A stretch of DNA of 21,516 nt from an uncultured Acetobacteraceae bacterium (GCA_937874445.1 CALNAL010000166.1:1-21516); one strand, 5' to 3'; positions 1 to 8,057 are shown, numbered from the stretch's first letter. Notes: generated by a model from the sequence alone, not told the origin. Numbers and translations are program-made.

Positions 1-1056
1 CGGAAGGCGATCGACCCGGGCGCGTCCTCATCAGGCGCGCTGACCAAAGGGCGGTTGCTGACGGCGACCATTCTGGCCGCAACGTTCTCCGTGCCTGAAA
101 TTGCCTGCGCCGCCCGGCCCTCCCCTGCCGCCTCCGCGCCCCACCATGCCGTCGTGACCTCCCATCAGGCCCCCAAGACGGCCGCCTCCAAGGCCGCCCC
201 CAAGGCCGCAGAGAGCAAGGTCGCCAAGTCCCACAAGGCAACCGCCGAGAAGGTTGCCCCCCGTTCCGCCGCGAAGCGTTCCGTCGAAAAGGTGGTCTCG
301 CGCGGCAGCCAGACTCAGAAGAGCGGCGCGCGCAACGTGACCGGCTTCGAGTCCGCCAACATCCATCGCATCGTCTTCTCCAAGGCTTCCTCCGCCAGCG
401 ATCGCCGCTCCGTCCACGAATCCAAGGCCGCCACCCGCGGCAGCGTGCATCTCAAGAAGACCCCCGAGCACAACCTTGCCCTGGGGCGCGGCAACTCCAA
501 GTCGGGCAAGGCCCGCGTCTATGCCAGCCGCAACGAGGTGCTCCAGTGCGTTCCCTTCGCCCGCGCCGCCTCGGGCATCGAGCTGAAGGGCAACGCCGTG
601 AACTGGTGGGACGCCGCCTCCGGAGTCTATGAGCGCGGCCACCGCCCCGAGGCCGGCGCCGTGCTCAACTTCCGCGCCAACTCCAGCATGCGCCTCGGCC
701 ACGTCGCCGTCGTCAAGCACATCATCAACAACCGCGAGATCGAGATCGACCACGCCAACTGGGCCTGGTCGGGCAAGAGCAACGTCACCCGCAACGTCGC
801 GGTGATCGATGTCTCCGAGCGCAACGACTGGACCGCCGTCCGCGTTGCCCTGGGTGGCGGACGCGACGATTTCGGCAGCGTTTATGCCACCTACGGGTTC
901 ATCTACGATCGCCCCGACCACGGCACCATGGTCGCCAACAGCGTCCATCCCCGTTCCCTCGTCTTCTCGCGCGGCGGGCACGGCGACGACGAGGTGGCCG
1001 AGGCTCCGCGCGGGGCTCTCAATTTCGGCGATGCTCCGGGCCGCTCGCTGCGCTGA
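1..1056 (+). CDS. CHAP-domain secreted cell-wall hydrolase (5' end possibly outside window)
   Basis: The reading frame is open to base 1, so the true start may lie upstream; the first usable start inside is a TTG at 55. The region just after it (KGRLLTATILAATFSVPEIACA) looks like the end of a Sec signal peptide. Numbering from the TTG, residues 25-85 are a low-complexity Ala/Lys/Ser linker of histone-tail type, and residues 160-290 form a CHAP (NlpC/P60-superfamily) domain with the expected catalytic Cys165 in QCVPFAR, His216 in LGHVAVV and Asn235 in DHANW. CHAP enzymes are amidases or endopeptidases that cut peptidoglycan peptides in the periplasm. The positively charged linker could bind the cell surface (inference). 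A strong GC hairpin follows the stop. Family assignment is firm; the exact bond cut is unknown. Confidence 0.85.
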   Translation, partial: RKAIDPGASSSGALTKGRLLTATILAATFSVPEIACAARPSPAASAPHHAVVTSHQAPKTAASKAAPKAAESKVAKSHKATAEKVAPRSAAKRSVEKVVSRGSQTQKSGARNVTGFESANIHRIVFSKASSASDRRSVHESKAATRGSVHLKKTPEHNLALGRGNSKSGKARVYASRNEVLQCVPFARAASGIELKGNAVNWWDAASGVYERGHRPEAGAVLNFRANSSMRLGHVAVVKHIINNREIEIDHANWAWSGKSNVTRNVAVIDVSERNDWTAVRVALGGGRDDFGSVYATYGFIYDRPDHGTMVANSVHPRSLVFSRGGHGDDEVAEAPRGALNFGDAPGRSLR

Positions 1057-1078
1057 GCCGTTTTCCCTTCCGATGAAT

Positions 1079-1118
1079 CACAAGCCCCCGCCGCGGCCCT
1101 GCCCGGCGGGGGCTTGTG
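1079..1118 (+). terminator. Perfect 15-bp GC hairpin after the CHAP gene
   Basis: The arm CACAAGCCCCCGCCG at 1079-1093 is an exact reverse complement of 1104-1118, with a 10-nt loop. It begins 22 nt after the CHAP stop codon. There is no U-run after it (GTTGACG follows), so it is a terminator-like or mRNA 3'-stabilising hairpin rather than a textbook intrinsic terminator. It separates the CHAP gene from the binding-protein gene that starts 40 nt later. Confidence 0.6.
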
Positions 1119-1156
1119 GTTGACGCACCCCCCCTGGTGGTGCCACCCCCTTGCCC

Positions 1157-2317
1157 ATGATGCTCACGCGACGCCGCCTTGCCGCCGGCCTGATGGCGAC
1201 TTCCGGGATCGGCTTCGGCTTCCGCCGGGCCGCGGCCCAGTCCGTTCCCGCTTCCCCCACCTCATTCCTCGGCTTCAGCCAGGTGGTCGAACTCAGCGGC
1301 CCGCGGGCCCGCGAGGGGGATGCCTGGCGCAACGGGGTGGAACTCGCGGTGCAGGAGATCAACGCGGCCGGTGGCGTGCTGGGCCAGGGGCTGTCGATGA
1401 TCACGCTCAACATCGAGAACGGTCACGCCGCCGTGCAGCGCGCCCTCGAGCCACCGCCGCTCGCCCTGCTCGGTCCCCTCGGCGACGCCGCGGCCCGCAT
1501 GGCCGCCCCGATGGCACGCGCCGCCAATGTGGCCTGCATCACGGGAGCCGAGGCCCCCGACCTCACCGGCTTCGGCTCCGTCGTGCGGGCTACCCCCGGC
1601 CTCGCCGTGCGGGCCCCGCGCCTGGCCGGCTGGATGGCCGGGCAGATGAACGTCCACCGTGTCGGCATCGCCTGGGGCACCCTTGAGCCGGGCCGCACCG
1701 GCCACGAATTCTGGGTCCGGGCGCTACGTACCGCCGGGCTCGACATCACCATGGACCAGGGCATCGCCCCCACCGCCACCAGCATCGTCGGGCAGGTCGG
1801 CGCCTTTGCGCGTGATTCCGTCGAGGCCGTGCTGCTGCTGCTGCCTCCCGCCGACGCCCTGCGCTTCCTGCGCGAGTTCCGCCGCCAGAACCTGCAGAAG
1901 CCCGTGGTGGGCGACAGCGTCCTCGCCGCCCCGCGCTTCGTCGCCCGGGCCGGACAGGAGGTCGAGGGGGTGCGCTGCCAAGTCGACTTCCTGGCCGACC
2001 CGCCTGCCCCCGGAACGGCTTCCGCGACGGCGATGGCCGGTTTCGCCGCCCGCTACCGCGGTGCCTTCAAGGAGGAGCCGGACAGCCCCTCCGTGCGCGG
2101 ATATACCGCCGTCGGTCTGCTCGCCGCCGGCCTTGACCGCCTCGGCCGGCCCGACCACGCCGGTCTTGCCTCCGCGCTCAAAGGGCTCCGGATCAAGGCT
2201 GGTGCCCCCGGCATGATCCTCGACACCGCCATCGAGCCCAGCGGCGAGATGACCCGCCCCACCTTTATGATCGAAATCCGCAGCGGCAAGCCGGCACTCC
2301 TGGCGACGCTCGGCTGA
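1157..2317 (+). CDS. Orphan LivJ-like ABC substrate-binding protein (Peripla_BP_6), Tat-type signal
   Basis: A 386-residue protein with the type-1 periplasmic binding fold of branched-chain amino acid/amide transporters: an early strand (FLGFSQVVELSG), the NGVELAVQEINAAGGVLG helix typical of LivJ-like proteins, and a second lobe with YRGAFKEEPDSPSVRGYTAV. The N-terminus MMLTRRRLAAGLM followed by a hydrophobic stretch and RAAAQS fits a twin-arginine signal. A TTG at 1151 and ATGs at 1157 and 1160 are possible starts; ATG is preferred, but none has a visible Shine-Dalgarno sequence, and a 5-bp hairpin (1136-1147) sits just upstream. No permease or ATPase of the Liv type is nearby, so it either serves a transporter encoded elsewhere or is a sensor. 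Ligand unknown. Its 3' end overlaps the convergent TPR gene by 53 bp. Confidence 0.85.
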   Translation: MMLTRRRLAAGLMATSGIGFGFRRAAAQSVPASPTSFLGFSQVVELSGPRAREGDAWRNGVELAVQEINAAGGVLGQGLSMITLNIENGHAAVQRALEPPPLALLGPLGDAAARMAAPMARAANVACITGAEAPDLTGFGSVVRATPGLAVRAPRLAGWMAGQMNVHRVGIAWGTLEPGRTGHEFWVRALRTAGLDITMDQGIAPTATSIVGQVGAFARDSVEAVLLLLPPADALRFLREFRRQNLQKPVVGDSVLAAPRFVARAGQEVEGVRCQVDFLADPPAPGTASATAMAGFAARYRGAFKEEPDSPSVRGYTAVGLLAAGLDRLGRPDHAGLASALKGLRIKAGAPGMILDTAIEPSGEMTRPTFMIEIRSGKPALLATLG

Positions 2318-3683
2318 CCTCCGGCTCCGCCTGGCCCGTCCAGGCCCGCAGATCGCGTTCGAGTTCGGCCAGAACGGGGCCCCAGGCACCGGGTGCGGGC
2401 TGCGTGTAGAGGCGCATGCCGGGATACCAGGGACTGTCGCGCCGGCCGTGCAGCCAGCGCCAGCAGGCGTCGTGGCGAGAAAGCAGCCAGACCGGCTTGC
2501 CCATGCCCCCGGCCAGATGGGCAACCGCGGTATCCACCGAGATCACCAGGTCGAGGTTGGCGACCACGGCGGCGGTATCGTCGAAATCGGCGCACGTGCC
2601 CATCGGATTGATCATTTTCATCTCCGACAGGAAAGGCTGCTGTCCGGCCGCACCGGCCTGCAGCGACACCAGCCGCACGCCGGGCACGCGGGCCAGCGGG
2701 GCAAAGGCTCCCAGCGGCAGCGACCGGCGGGCATCCATGGCATGGGCCACCGGCATGCCGGGGCGCGAGGCGCCCGCCCACACCAGTCCGACCAGCCGCC
2801 CCTGGCCGGCCAGGCGCTGCCTCCAGGATTCGGCGCGAGTCCGGTCGGCGAACAGATAGGGCACGTCGGCCGGCACCGTCTCCAGCGTGGTGCCGAAGCG
2901 GTGCGGCAGCGAGAGCAGCGGGCAGCGCCAATCATAGGGAGGCAGCGCGTCCTCCTCGGCGATCACCGAGGCGAGCCCCTCCAGCCGCCGCAGCAGGCGC
3001 ACCAGCGGCTTCTGCACGCGCAGCACCACCTCCGCGCCCCGCCGCGCCAGCATCGGCGCATAGCGGACGAATTGCAGCGTGTCGCCGAAACCGCCCTCGG
3101 CGTGGAGCAGCACCCGTCGCCCGGCCACGTCTCCGCCCGGCCATTCCGGCCCCGGCAGGCCGTGCGGCAGCATGAAGGGCGCCTTCCAGCGCCATTCGTT
3201 CTCGGCGAAGCCGCCTGCCAGGTCACCGGCCGTCAGCAGGGCCAGGGCCCGATTGCAATGCACCTCCGGATCTCCGGGAGCGAGCGCCACGGCCGCGTTA
3301 TGGGCTTCCAGCGCCGGCTTCAGCTGCCCCAACTCGGCCAGCGCCACGCCAAGATTGGTCAGCACGTTGACGCTGTCGGGATTGCGGCGCAGGGCCTCGG
3401 CATAGGCGGCAACCGCTTCCGGACGCTGCTGGCGGCCGTGCAGGGCTGTCCCGAGATTGGCCCAGGCCGTCCATGAATCGGGGGTCAGAGCCAGCGCGCG
3501 CCGGCAGACTGCCTCCGCCTCGTCGTGACGGTGCTCGGCGTTGAGAACCCCGCCGAGGTTGCTCAGGGCCGAGGAATCCTTGGGACGCAGGGTGGCCAGG
3601 GTCCGAAAAGCAGCCTCGGCCCGGATCAAACGCCCGGCCGCGAAATCAGCGCACCCCTGTAGCAGGAGGCTATCGTCCGTCAT
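2265..3683 (-). CDS. TPR-repeat protein with glycosyltransferase-like C-terminal domain
   Basis: A 472-residue cytoplasmic protein. About residues 5-165 are TPR units (for example SALSNLGGVLNAEHRHDEAE, then TAWANLGTALHGRQQRPEAV, then NVLTNLGVALAELGQLKPAL). The C-terminal half carries GT-B-like segments found in heptosyltransferase/OGT-like proteins: HAEGGFGDTLQFVRYAP and LVISVDTAVAHLAGGMGKPVWLL. Such proteins are common in alphaproteobacteria and are presumed glycosyltransferases, often tied to envelope or flagellin glycosylation; substrate unknown. ATG at 3683 is preferred (GGGAG upstream); a GTG at 3704 would add seven residues. The last roughly 20 residues (after RAWTG) leave the recognisable domain and run into the antisense of the convergent binding-protein gene, so the tail looks like a read-through extension. 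Confidence 0.85.
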   Translation of the reverse strand: MTDDSLLLQGCADFAAGRLIRAEAAFRTLATLRPKDSSALSNLGGVLNAEHRHDEAEAVCRRALALTPDSWTAWANLGTALHGRQQRPEAVAAYAEALRRNPDSVNVLTNLGVALAELGQLKPALEAHNAAVALAPGDPEVHCNRALALLTAGDLAGGFAENEWRWKAPFMLPHGLPGPEWPGGDVAGRRVLLHAEGGFGDTLQFVRYAPMLARRGAEVVLRVQKPLVRLLRRLEGLASVIAEEDALPPYDWRCPLLSLPHRFGTTLETVPADVPYLFADRTRAESWRQRLAGQGRLVGLVWAGASRPGMPVAHAMDARRSLPLGAFAPLARVPGVRLVSLQAGAAGQQPFLSEMKMINPMGTCADFDDTAAVVANLDLVISVDTAVAHLAGGMGKPVWLLSRHDACWRWLHGRRDSPWYPGMRLYTQPAPGAWGPVLAELERDLRAWTGQAEPEVSRASPGVPACRCGFRS

Positions 3684-3768
3684 GCCGTCTGCTCCCGCCC
3701 CCACCTACCGAGGTCATCCACTGTGCCATGGGGAGGTGAACGAGAGGTCAATCCCCCCGTGCCAACCA

Positions 3769-3796
3769 TTGCGATTGCGCAGAGGACCGCTATCAT
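3769..3796 (+). promoter_or_regulatory. Candidate sigma70-type promoter for the MarR gene
   Basis: TTGCGA at 3769-3774 and TATCAT at 3791-3796 are separated by 16 nt, matching the -35/-10 consensus at 4 of 6 and 5 of 6 bases. Transcription would begin near 3803, about 40 nt before the preferred MarR start at 3846, which also argues against the longer reading frame that begins upstream. The region lies between divergent genes (TPR on minus, MarR on plus) and is the natural place for MarR autoregulation, though I see no clear operator palindrome. Confidence 0.4.
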
Positions 3797-3845
3797 TCCC
3801 GCGTTGTTTTGCGGCCGCTGGTGCCGCGCCCTGCAGGATGATGGC

Positions 3846-4337
3846 ATGGTGGCCGCTCGAAACGATTCTCCCCCGACCGCAGAGGGGCTGCTGCTGGAGA
3901 GGTTTCTCCCGTACCGGCTCAACATGCTGGGCACGACGGTCAGCCAGTCCTTCGCCAGGCTGTGTGCCCGGCGCTTCAACATCGCCCTGCCCGAGTGGCG
4001 TGTCGTGGCCCTGCTCGGGCAGAGGGGGCGGCTGACCTCCAAGGCCATCGGCACACGCTGCGCCATGCACAAGACCATGGTTTCCCGCGCGGTCGGCGAA
4101 CTCGAGCGCCGCCGGCTGGTCGAACGCGAAGCCAATCCGGCCGACAAGCGCGAGGTCTTCGTGGCCCTCTCCGCTGCGGGAGAGGCCATCTATGCCGAGA
4201 TCATCCCGCTGGCCAGCGCCTATTCCGAGCGCCTCACCGCCGGCCTCTCGGATGAAGACCGCGCCGTGCTCGACCGCCTGATCCGCCAGCTGCACGACCG
4301 GGCCCGCCAGATCGCCCCTCCCGACCCGCAGGCCTGA
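3846..4337 (+). CDS. MarR-family transcriptional regulator
   Basis: A 163-residue protein with the MarR winged helix-turn-helix: an N-terminal helix (LLLERFLPYRLNMLGTTVSQ), ALPEWRVVALLG, the recognition helix segment KTMVSRAVGELERRRLVER, and the wing region NPADKREVFVALSAAG. MarR proteins are dimeric, usually ligand-sensing repressors of neighbouring genes. The start ATG at 3846 is chosen because AGGA lies 7 nt upstream and a promoter-like site sits about 50 nt before it; the frame is open from 3723 but the extra 41 residues have no MarR similarity. The nearest possible targets are the SDR gene downstream in the same direction and the divergent TPR gene. Ligand unknown. Confidence 0.88.
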   Translation: MVAARNDSPPTAEGLLLERFLPYRLNMLGTTVSQSFARLCARRFNIALPEWRVVALLGQRGRLTSKAIGTRCAMHKTMVSRAVGELERRRLVEREANPADKREVFVALSAAGEAIYAEIIPLASAYSERLTAGLSDEDRAVLDRLIRQLHDRARQIAPPDPQA

Positions 4338-4618
4338 ATTTCCCCCAAAAAGAACAGGGAAGGCTTCTTTTTGCCTTCCGGAAAAAGAAGCAAAAAGGAC
4401 TTTGTCCGTTTGGTTCCGCGTCTGATCCAGGCGCGGAGCCTTAACGGATGAAGCTTTCCTGGTTCTCCTTTCTCGAAAGGAGAACACCTTGCCTTTGCTT
4501 GCTGCCTTGCCGAATGGCGACACGACCGCGCGTCCGGGCGAAACCTCCGTCGCAAATTTGTCGTCGCCTCTATACGATCAGCCGCCCCGCCCCCCGTAAA
4601 GCAACAGGAGAGACGTCC
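4338..4618. other. Intergenic region between MarR and SDR genes, holding repeat copy A
   Basis: Most of these 281 bases are the structured repeat at 4362-4495. The remaining 120 nt ahead of the SDR gene contain a TATACGAT at 4571-4578 that could be a -10 element, but I see no convincing -35. Reading frames through here are fortuitous. Confidence 0.6.
4362..4495 (+). repeat. Structured intergenic repeat, copy A
   Basis: This stretch aligns along its length with 18791-18922 in the same orientation. It contains four potential hairpins in order: 4363-4372 with 4382-4391 (GCTTCTTTTT/AAAAAGAAGC); a GGAC-TTT-GTCC hairpin; TCCGCG with CGCGGA about 11 nt apart; and a perfect 11-bp stem 4462-4472 with 4475-4485 (GTTCTCCTTTC/GAAAGGAGAAC) closed by TC. 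Its base composition (A/T-rich purine and pyrimidine runs) is unlike the flanking coding DNA. No coding capacity is credible. Confidence 0.8.
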
Positions 4619-5365
4619 ATGACCAAGATCGCCCTGGTGACCGGTGCCGGCAGCGGCGTCGGACGGGCTGCCTGTCTCGCCCTGGCCGCCGACGGCTGGA
4701 GTCTGGTGCTCGCCGGACGGCGCCGCGCCGCGCTGGAAGAAACCGCAGCCCTGGCCAGTGCCAGCCCGATGTGCCTCGCCCTCCCCGCCGACGTGACGGA
4801 CCCCGCGCAGGTGGATGCCCTGTTCGCGGCGATCCGCGAGAAATGCGGGCGCCTCGACCTGCTGTTCAACAACGCCGGCGGCAACGTGCCCGCCACCAAT
4901 TTCGGCGACCTGACCTGGGAACAGTGGAGCCAGGTGGTGAACGTCAACCTCAACGGCGCCTTTCTCGTGGCCCGTGCCGCCTTCCGCCTGATGCGCGAGC
5001 AGAGCCCGCAGGGAGGGCGCATCATCAACAACGGCTCGATCTCCGCCCACGCGCCGCGGCCCGGGTCCGCCCCCTACACCGCCACCAAGCACGCCATCAC
5101 CGGGCTGACCCGTTCGATCTCCCTCGACGGGCGCGCCCACGACATCGCCTGTGGCCAGATCGACATCGGCAATGCCGCCTCCCCCATGACGGCGCGCATG
5201 TCCGGGGGCGTGCCCCAGGCCGACGGTTCGCTGCGCCCGGAGCCCACGATGGATGTCGGCGTGGTCGGCCGCACCATCGCCTACATGGCCGGGCTGCCTC
5301 TGGAGGCGAATGCCCAGTTTCTCACCGTCATGGCCACCAGGATGCCTTTCATCGGACGCGGCTGA
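4619..5365 (+). CDS. Short-chain dehydrogenase/reductase (SDR), classical type
   Basis: A 248-residue NAD(P)-dependent oxidoreductase with a Rossmann fold. The cofactor motif TGAGSGVG is at residues 8-15, NNAG at 84-87, catalytic Ser140 in NGSIS, and the YxxxK pair Tyr153/Lys157 in YTATK. Length is standard for the classical SDR family. ATG at 4619 is chosen because an AGGAGA ribosome site lies about 7 nt upstream and the Rossmann strand begins at residue 3; the frame is open further upstream only because it crosses the repeat. GRRRAA after the second strand suggests NADP(H) preference (inference). Substrate cannot be read from sequence. A possible terminator hairpin follows, so it is probably not part of the downstream ABC operon. 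Confidence 0.9.
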   Translation: MTKIALVTGAGSGVGRAACLALAADGWSLVLAGRRRAALEETAALASASPMCLALPADVTDPAQVDALFAAIREKCGRLDLLFNNAGGNVPATNFGDLTWEQWSQVVNVNLNGAFLVARAAFRLMREQSPQGGRIINNGSISAHAPRPGSAPYTATKHAITGLTRSISLDGRAHDIACGQIDIGNAASPMTARMSGGVPQADGSLRPEPTMDVGVVGRTIAYMAGLPLEANAQFLTVMATRMPFIGRG

Positions 5366-5402
5366 TCCAGAGGGGCGGCGGTGGGAGGGCGTTCCCCTGG
5401 TC

Positions 5403-5430
5403 GCATTTTGCCGAAAAATGCATATTTTTT
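5403..5430 (+). terminator. Possible intrinsic terminator after the SDR gene
   Basis: GCATTTT at 5403-5409 pairs with AAAATGC at 5415-5421 across a 5-nt loop, and is followed by ATATTTTTT. It lies about 40 nt after the SDR stop codon. The stem is AT-rich and therefore weak, but the arrangement of hairpin plus T-run is correct for a plus-strand terminator. Confidence 0.45.
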
Positions 5431-5520
5431 GTGCTTGGTATTTTTAAATCAAATAGAGTCACGGCATTTTATATCACTTTTTGGTTTGTCTTGCCCAAAA
5501 CCGCCGCATAGAGTTCCCTC
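5403..5520 (+). promoter_or_regulatory. AT-rich leader region of the ABC/hydrolase operon
   Basis: In a window that is otherwise strongly GC-rich, this stretch is mostly A and T (for example TATTTTTAAATCAAATAGAG at 5439-5458 and ATTTTATATCACTTTTTGG at 5466-5484). It lies directly upstream of the seven-gene operon and is the obvious site for its promoter and regulator binding. I could not fix a -35/-10 pair with proper spacing. Confidence 0.45.
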
Positions 5521-5547
5521 TGTCGCTTCAACGGAATCAGGGACTGC

Positions 5548-6438
5548 ATGTCGCGCGATCTTTCCCCGCCGGCCGGTTCAGCCGAGCCCGAGCCGCCCCT
5601 GATCGCGGCGGCCTTCCCTGACGTCTCCGGTTGTCCGGTGGCACGCCAGCATCATCTCGGCCGCTGGACGGCCGTCGTGGTGATGCTCGTGCTCCTGGGT
5701 CTGCTGGGACATGCCTTCGCCATCGGCCAGATCGAATGGGTGTTCGTCGGCCGGTTCTTCTTCGCCCCGGTGATCCTCTGGGGCCTGCTCAACACCGTGG
5801 TCATGGCAGTGGCGGCGATGGCGCTTGGCATCGCGCTCGGCATCCTCACCGCGGTCATGCGGCTCTCCCCCAATCCGGTGCTGCAGGCCACGGCGATGGG
5901 CTATGTGTGGTTCTTCCGCGGCACCCCGGTGATGCTGCAGCTGCTGCTGTGGTTCAATCTCGCGCTGGTCTTTCCCGCCATCGGCATCCCCGGCCTGTGG
6001 GAGGCCCGCACGGTGGATGTGATGACGCCGGTGATGGCCGCCCTGCTGGGCCTGGGCATCAACCAGGGCGCCTACACCTCCGAGGTCATCCGCGCGGGCA
6101 TGCTCTCGGTGGACATCGGCCAGTACGAGGCCGCCAAGGCGATCGGCATGACGCGGCTGACCTCGCTCAGGCGCATCATCTTCCCGCAGGCGATGCGGGT
6201 CATCCTGCCGCCGCTGGGCAACGAGTTCATCGGCCTCATCAAGACCACCTCGCTGGCCTCGATCGTGCAGTTCGCCGAGATCCTGCACAACGCACAGAAC
6301 ATCTATTACGCCAACTCGCGCGTCATCGAGCTGCTGATCGTGGCGGCCATCTGGTACCTGATCGTGGTTTCCATTCTGACCCCGTTGCAGCATCTGCTCG
6401 AGAAGCGGTTCTCGCGGGGCGCGGGGGCGCATCGATGA
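5548..6438 (+). CDS. Polar amino acid-type ABC transporter permease (HisM/GlnP-like)
   Basis: A 296-residue inner-membrane protein with a cytoplasmic N-terminus of about 40 residues, a first membrane segment (TAVVVMLVLLGLLGHAF), and the family core beginning at FFFAPVILWGLLNTVVMAV. The YVWFFRGTPVMLQLLLW segment is a hallmark of the HAAT/PAAT permeases, and the EAA loop that docks the ATPase is EAAKAIGMTRLTSLRRIIFPQA. AGGGA lies upstream of the ATG. Only one permease is encoded, so the membrane unit is probably a homodimer, as in single-permease members of the family. The stop overlaps the ATPase start (ATGA), so the two are translationally coupled. Confidence 0.92.
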   Translation: MSRDLSPPAGSAEPEPPLIAAAFPDVSGCPVARQHHLGRWTAVVVMLVLLGLLGHAFAIGQIEWVFVGRFFFAPVILWGLLNTVVMAVAAMALGIALGILTAVMRLSPNPVLQATAMGYVWFFRGTPVMLQLLLWFNLALVFPAIGIPGLWEARTVDVMTPVMAALLGLGINQGAYTSEVIRAGMLSVDIGQYEAAKAIGMTRLTSLRRIIFPQAMRVILPPLGNEFIGLIKTTSLASIVQFAEILHNAQNIYYANSRVIELLIVAAIWYLIVVSILTPLQHLLEKRFSRGAGAHR

Positions 6439-7211
6439 GCAGAGACGCCAGGCCGCTGGTTTCGATCGTCAGCGTCGAGAAGCATTTCGGCGCGTTCCAT
6501 GCGCTGCGCGGGGTTTCGCTCGATGTCGCCGAGGGCGAGGTGCTCTGCATCATCGGCGCCTCCGGCTCGGGCAAGACCACGCTGCTGCGCTGCATCAACC
6601 AGCTCGCGGTGCCCGACAGCGGCGCCATCTGGGTGGCCGGCGAACTCACCGGCTATCGCCTGGCCGGCGAACGGCTGCACCGCCTGCCCGAGCACGAGAT
6701 CGCGCGCCAGCGTCGCGCCACGGGGATGGTGTTCCAGCGGTTCAATCTTTTTCCGCACATGACGGCGCTGGAAAATATCATCGAGGGGCCGTTGCAGGTG
6801 CTCGGGCGCGACCGCGCCTCGGCAGTGGCCGAGGCGAAGGAACTGCTCGCGCGCGTGGGGCTCGCCGACAAGGCAGGCAACTATCCGGCCAATCTCTCCG
6901 GCGGCCAGCAGCAGCGCGTGGCCATCGCGCGCGCGCTGGCGATGCATCCGCAGCTGATGCTGTTCGACGAGCCCACCTCCGCGCTCGACCCCGAGCTGGT
7001 GGGCGAAGTTCTTGCCGTGATGAAGGAACTTGCCGCCTCGGGCATGACGATGATCGTGGTGACCCACGAACTCGCCTTCGCCCGCGAGGTCGCCGACCGC
7101 GTGGTGTTCATGGACCACGGCGCGATCGTCGAAGCCGGCTCTCCCGCCCAGGTGCTCGGCGCGCCGAAGGAGGCGCGCACGCAGGCCTTCCTCTCCGCTG
7201 TCATTTCGTAA
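6435..7211 (+). CDS. ABC transporter ATP-binding protein (GlnQ/HisP-like)
   Basis: A 258-residue cytoplasmic ATPase with every expected motif: Walker A GASGSGKT (41-48), Q-loop Gln101 in FQRFNLFPH, signature LSGGQQQR (154-161), Walker B LMLFDEP (174-180), D-loop SALD and switch His211 in THE. The spacing and the FNLFPHMTALENI segment match the polar amino acid importers. It starts at the ATG overlapping the permease stop; the frame runs open across much of the permease but those residues are not ATPase-like. It powers the adjacent permease. Confidence 0.95.
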   Translation: MSRDARPLVSIVSVEKHFGAFHALRGVSLDVAEGEVLCIIGASGSGKTTLLRCINQLAVPDSGAIWVAGELTGYRLAGERLHRLPEHEIARQRRATGMVFQRFNLFPHMTALENIIEGPLQVLGRDRASAVAEAKELLARVGLADKAGNYPANLSGGQQQRVAIARALAMHPQLMLFDEPTSALDPELVGEVLAVMKELAASGMTMIVVTHELAFAREVADRVVFMDHGAIVEAGSPAQVLGAPKEARTQAFLSAVIS

Positions 7212-7229
7212 CAACTAAGGGTGCCCGCC

Positions 7230-8057
7230 ATGTTCCGCACACTCCTGCTGGCCTCGGCCCTGCTTGCGACGGCCGTCTGCGCCGCCCCCGCGGCCGAGTT
7301 GCCTCCTGCCATCGCCCAGCGCGGCACGATCGTCGCGGCGATCGTGCCCAACTATCCCCCGCTCGACCTGCGCGATCCCGCCAGCGGGCAGCTCACCGGA
7401 TTCGATGTCGAGCTCGGCAATGCCATCGCCGCCAAGCTCGGGCTGAAGATGCAGTGGCAGGAGACCAGCTTCGAGCAGATGCTCGCCGCGGTGAAGACCG
7501 GGCGGGTGGACATCATCCTCTCCGGCATGAGCGACCTCAAAAGCCGGGAGGATACCGCCGACTTCGTGGACTACCTCCAGTCCGGCTCGCAGATGTTCAC
7601 CCAGGCCAGCCGCGCCAAGGAATTCGCCACCGCCGAGGCGCTGTGCGGCAAGTCGGTGGGCGCCTCGCGCCGCACCGCGCTGGTCAACGACGTGAAGGCC
7701 TTCTCCGACAAGAACTGCGTCGCCGCCGGCAAGCCTGCAATCACCGTGGTGGGCACGGAAGGTTCGGCGGATGCGCGCACGCAGCTGCGCCAGGGGCGCA
7801 TCGATGCCGCCATGCAGGGCGGCGAGACGCTGCCCTACATCATGAAGCAGGAACCCAACACCTACGCGCCGGTGGGCGAGCCCGTGCGGTTCACGCAGAT
7901 GGGCATCGCCGTGGGCAAGGACAATGCCAAGCTGCGCGACGCCATCGCTTCTGCCGCGCGCGGGTTGATGGCCGACGGAACCTATGCCCGCCTGGCCAAG
8001 AAATGGGACCTCGAACCCAGCATGGTAAAGGAGATTTCGATCAATGCCGGAGACTGA
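7230..8057 (+). CDS. Family-3 extracellular solute-binding protein (SBP_bac_3), first copy
   Basis: A 275-residue periplasmic protein with a Sec signal (MFRTLLLASALLATAVCAAPAA) and the amino-acid-binding fold: LPPAIAQRGTIVAAI, then PLDLRDPASGQLTGFDVELGNAIAAKLG, then VDIILSGMSDLKSRE. ATG at 7230 is chosen with AAGGG 8 nt upstream; a GTG at 7221 is possible but overlaps that site. It should deliver substrate to the preceding permease/ATPase. It is clearly paralogous to the last gene of the operon (about half the residues match by eye). The usual carboxylate-binding Arg of amino-acid binders is not obvious at SDLKSRE, so the ligand may not be a standard amino acid (inference). Confidence 0.92.
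   Translation: MFRTLLLASALLATAVCAAPAAELPPAIAQRGTIVAAIVPNYPPLDLRDPASGQLTGFDVELGNAIAAKLGLKMQWQETSFEQMLAAVKTGRVDIILSGMSDLKSREDTADFVDYLQSGSQMFTQASRAKEFATAEALCGKSVGASRRTALVNDVKAFSDKNCVAAGKPAITVVGTEGSADARTQLRQGRIDAAMQGGETLPYIMKQEPNTYAPVGEPVRFTQMGIAVGKDNAKLRDAIASAARGLMADGTYARLAKKWDLEPSMVKEISINAGD

Noticed and set aside
4448..4618. N-terminal extension of the SDR gene through the repeat
   Set aside because: The extra residues are encoded by the repeat's hairpin and do not match SDR proteins; a good ribosome site is at the internal ATG 4619.
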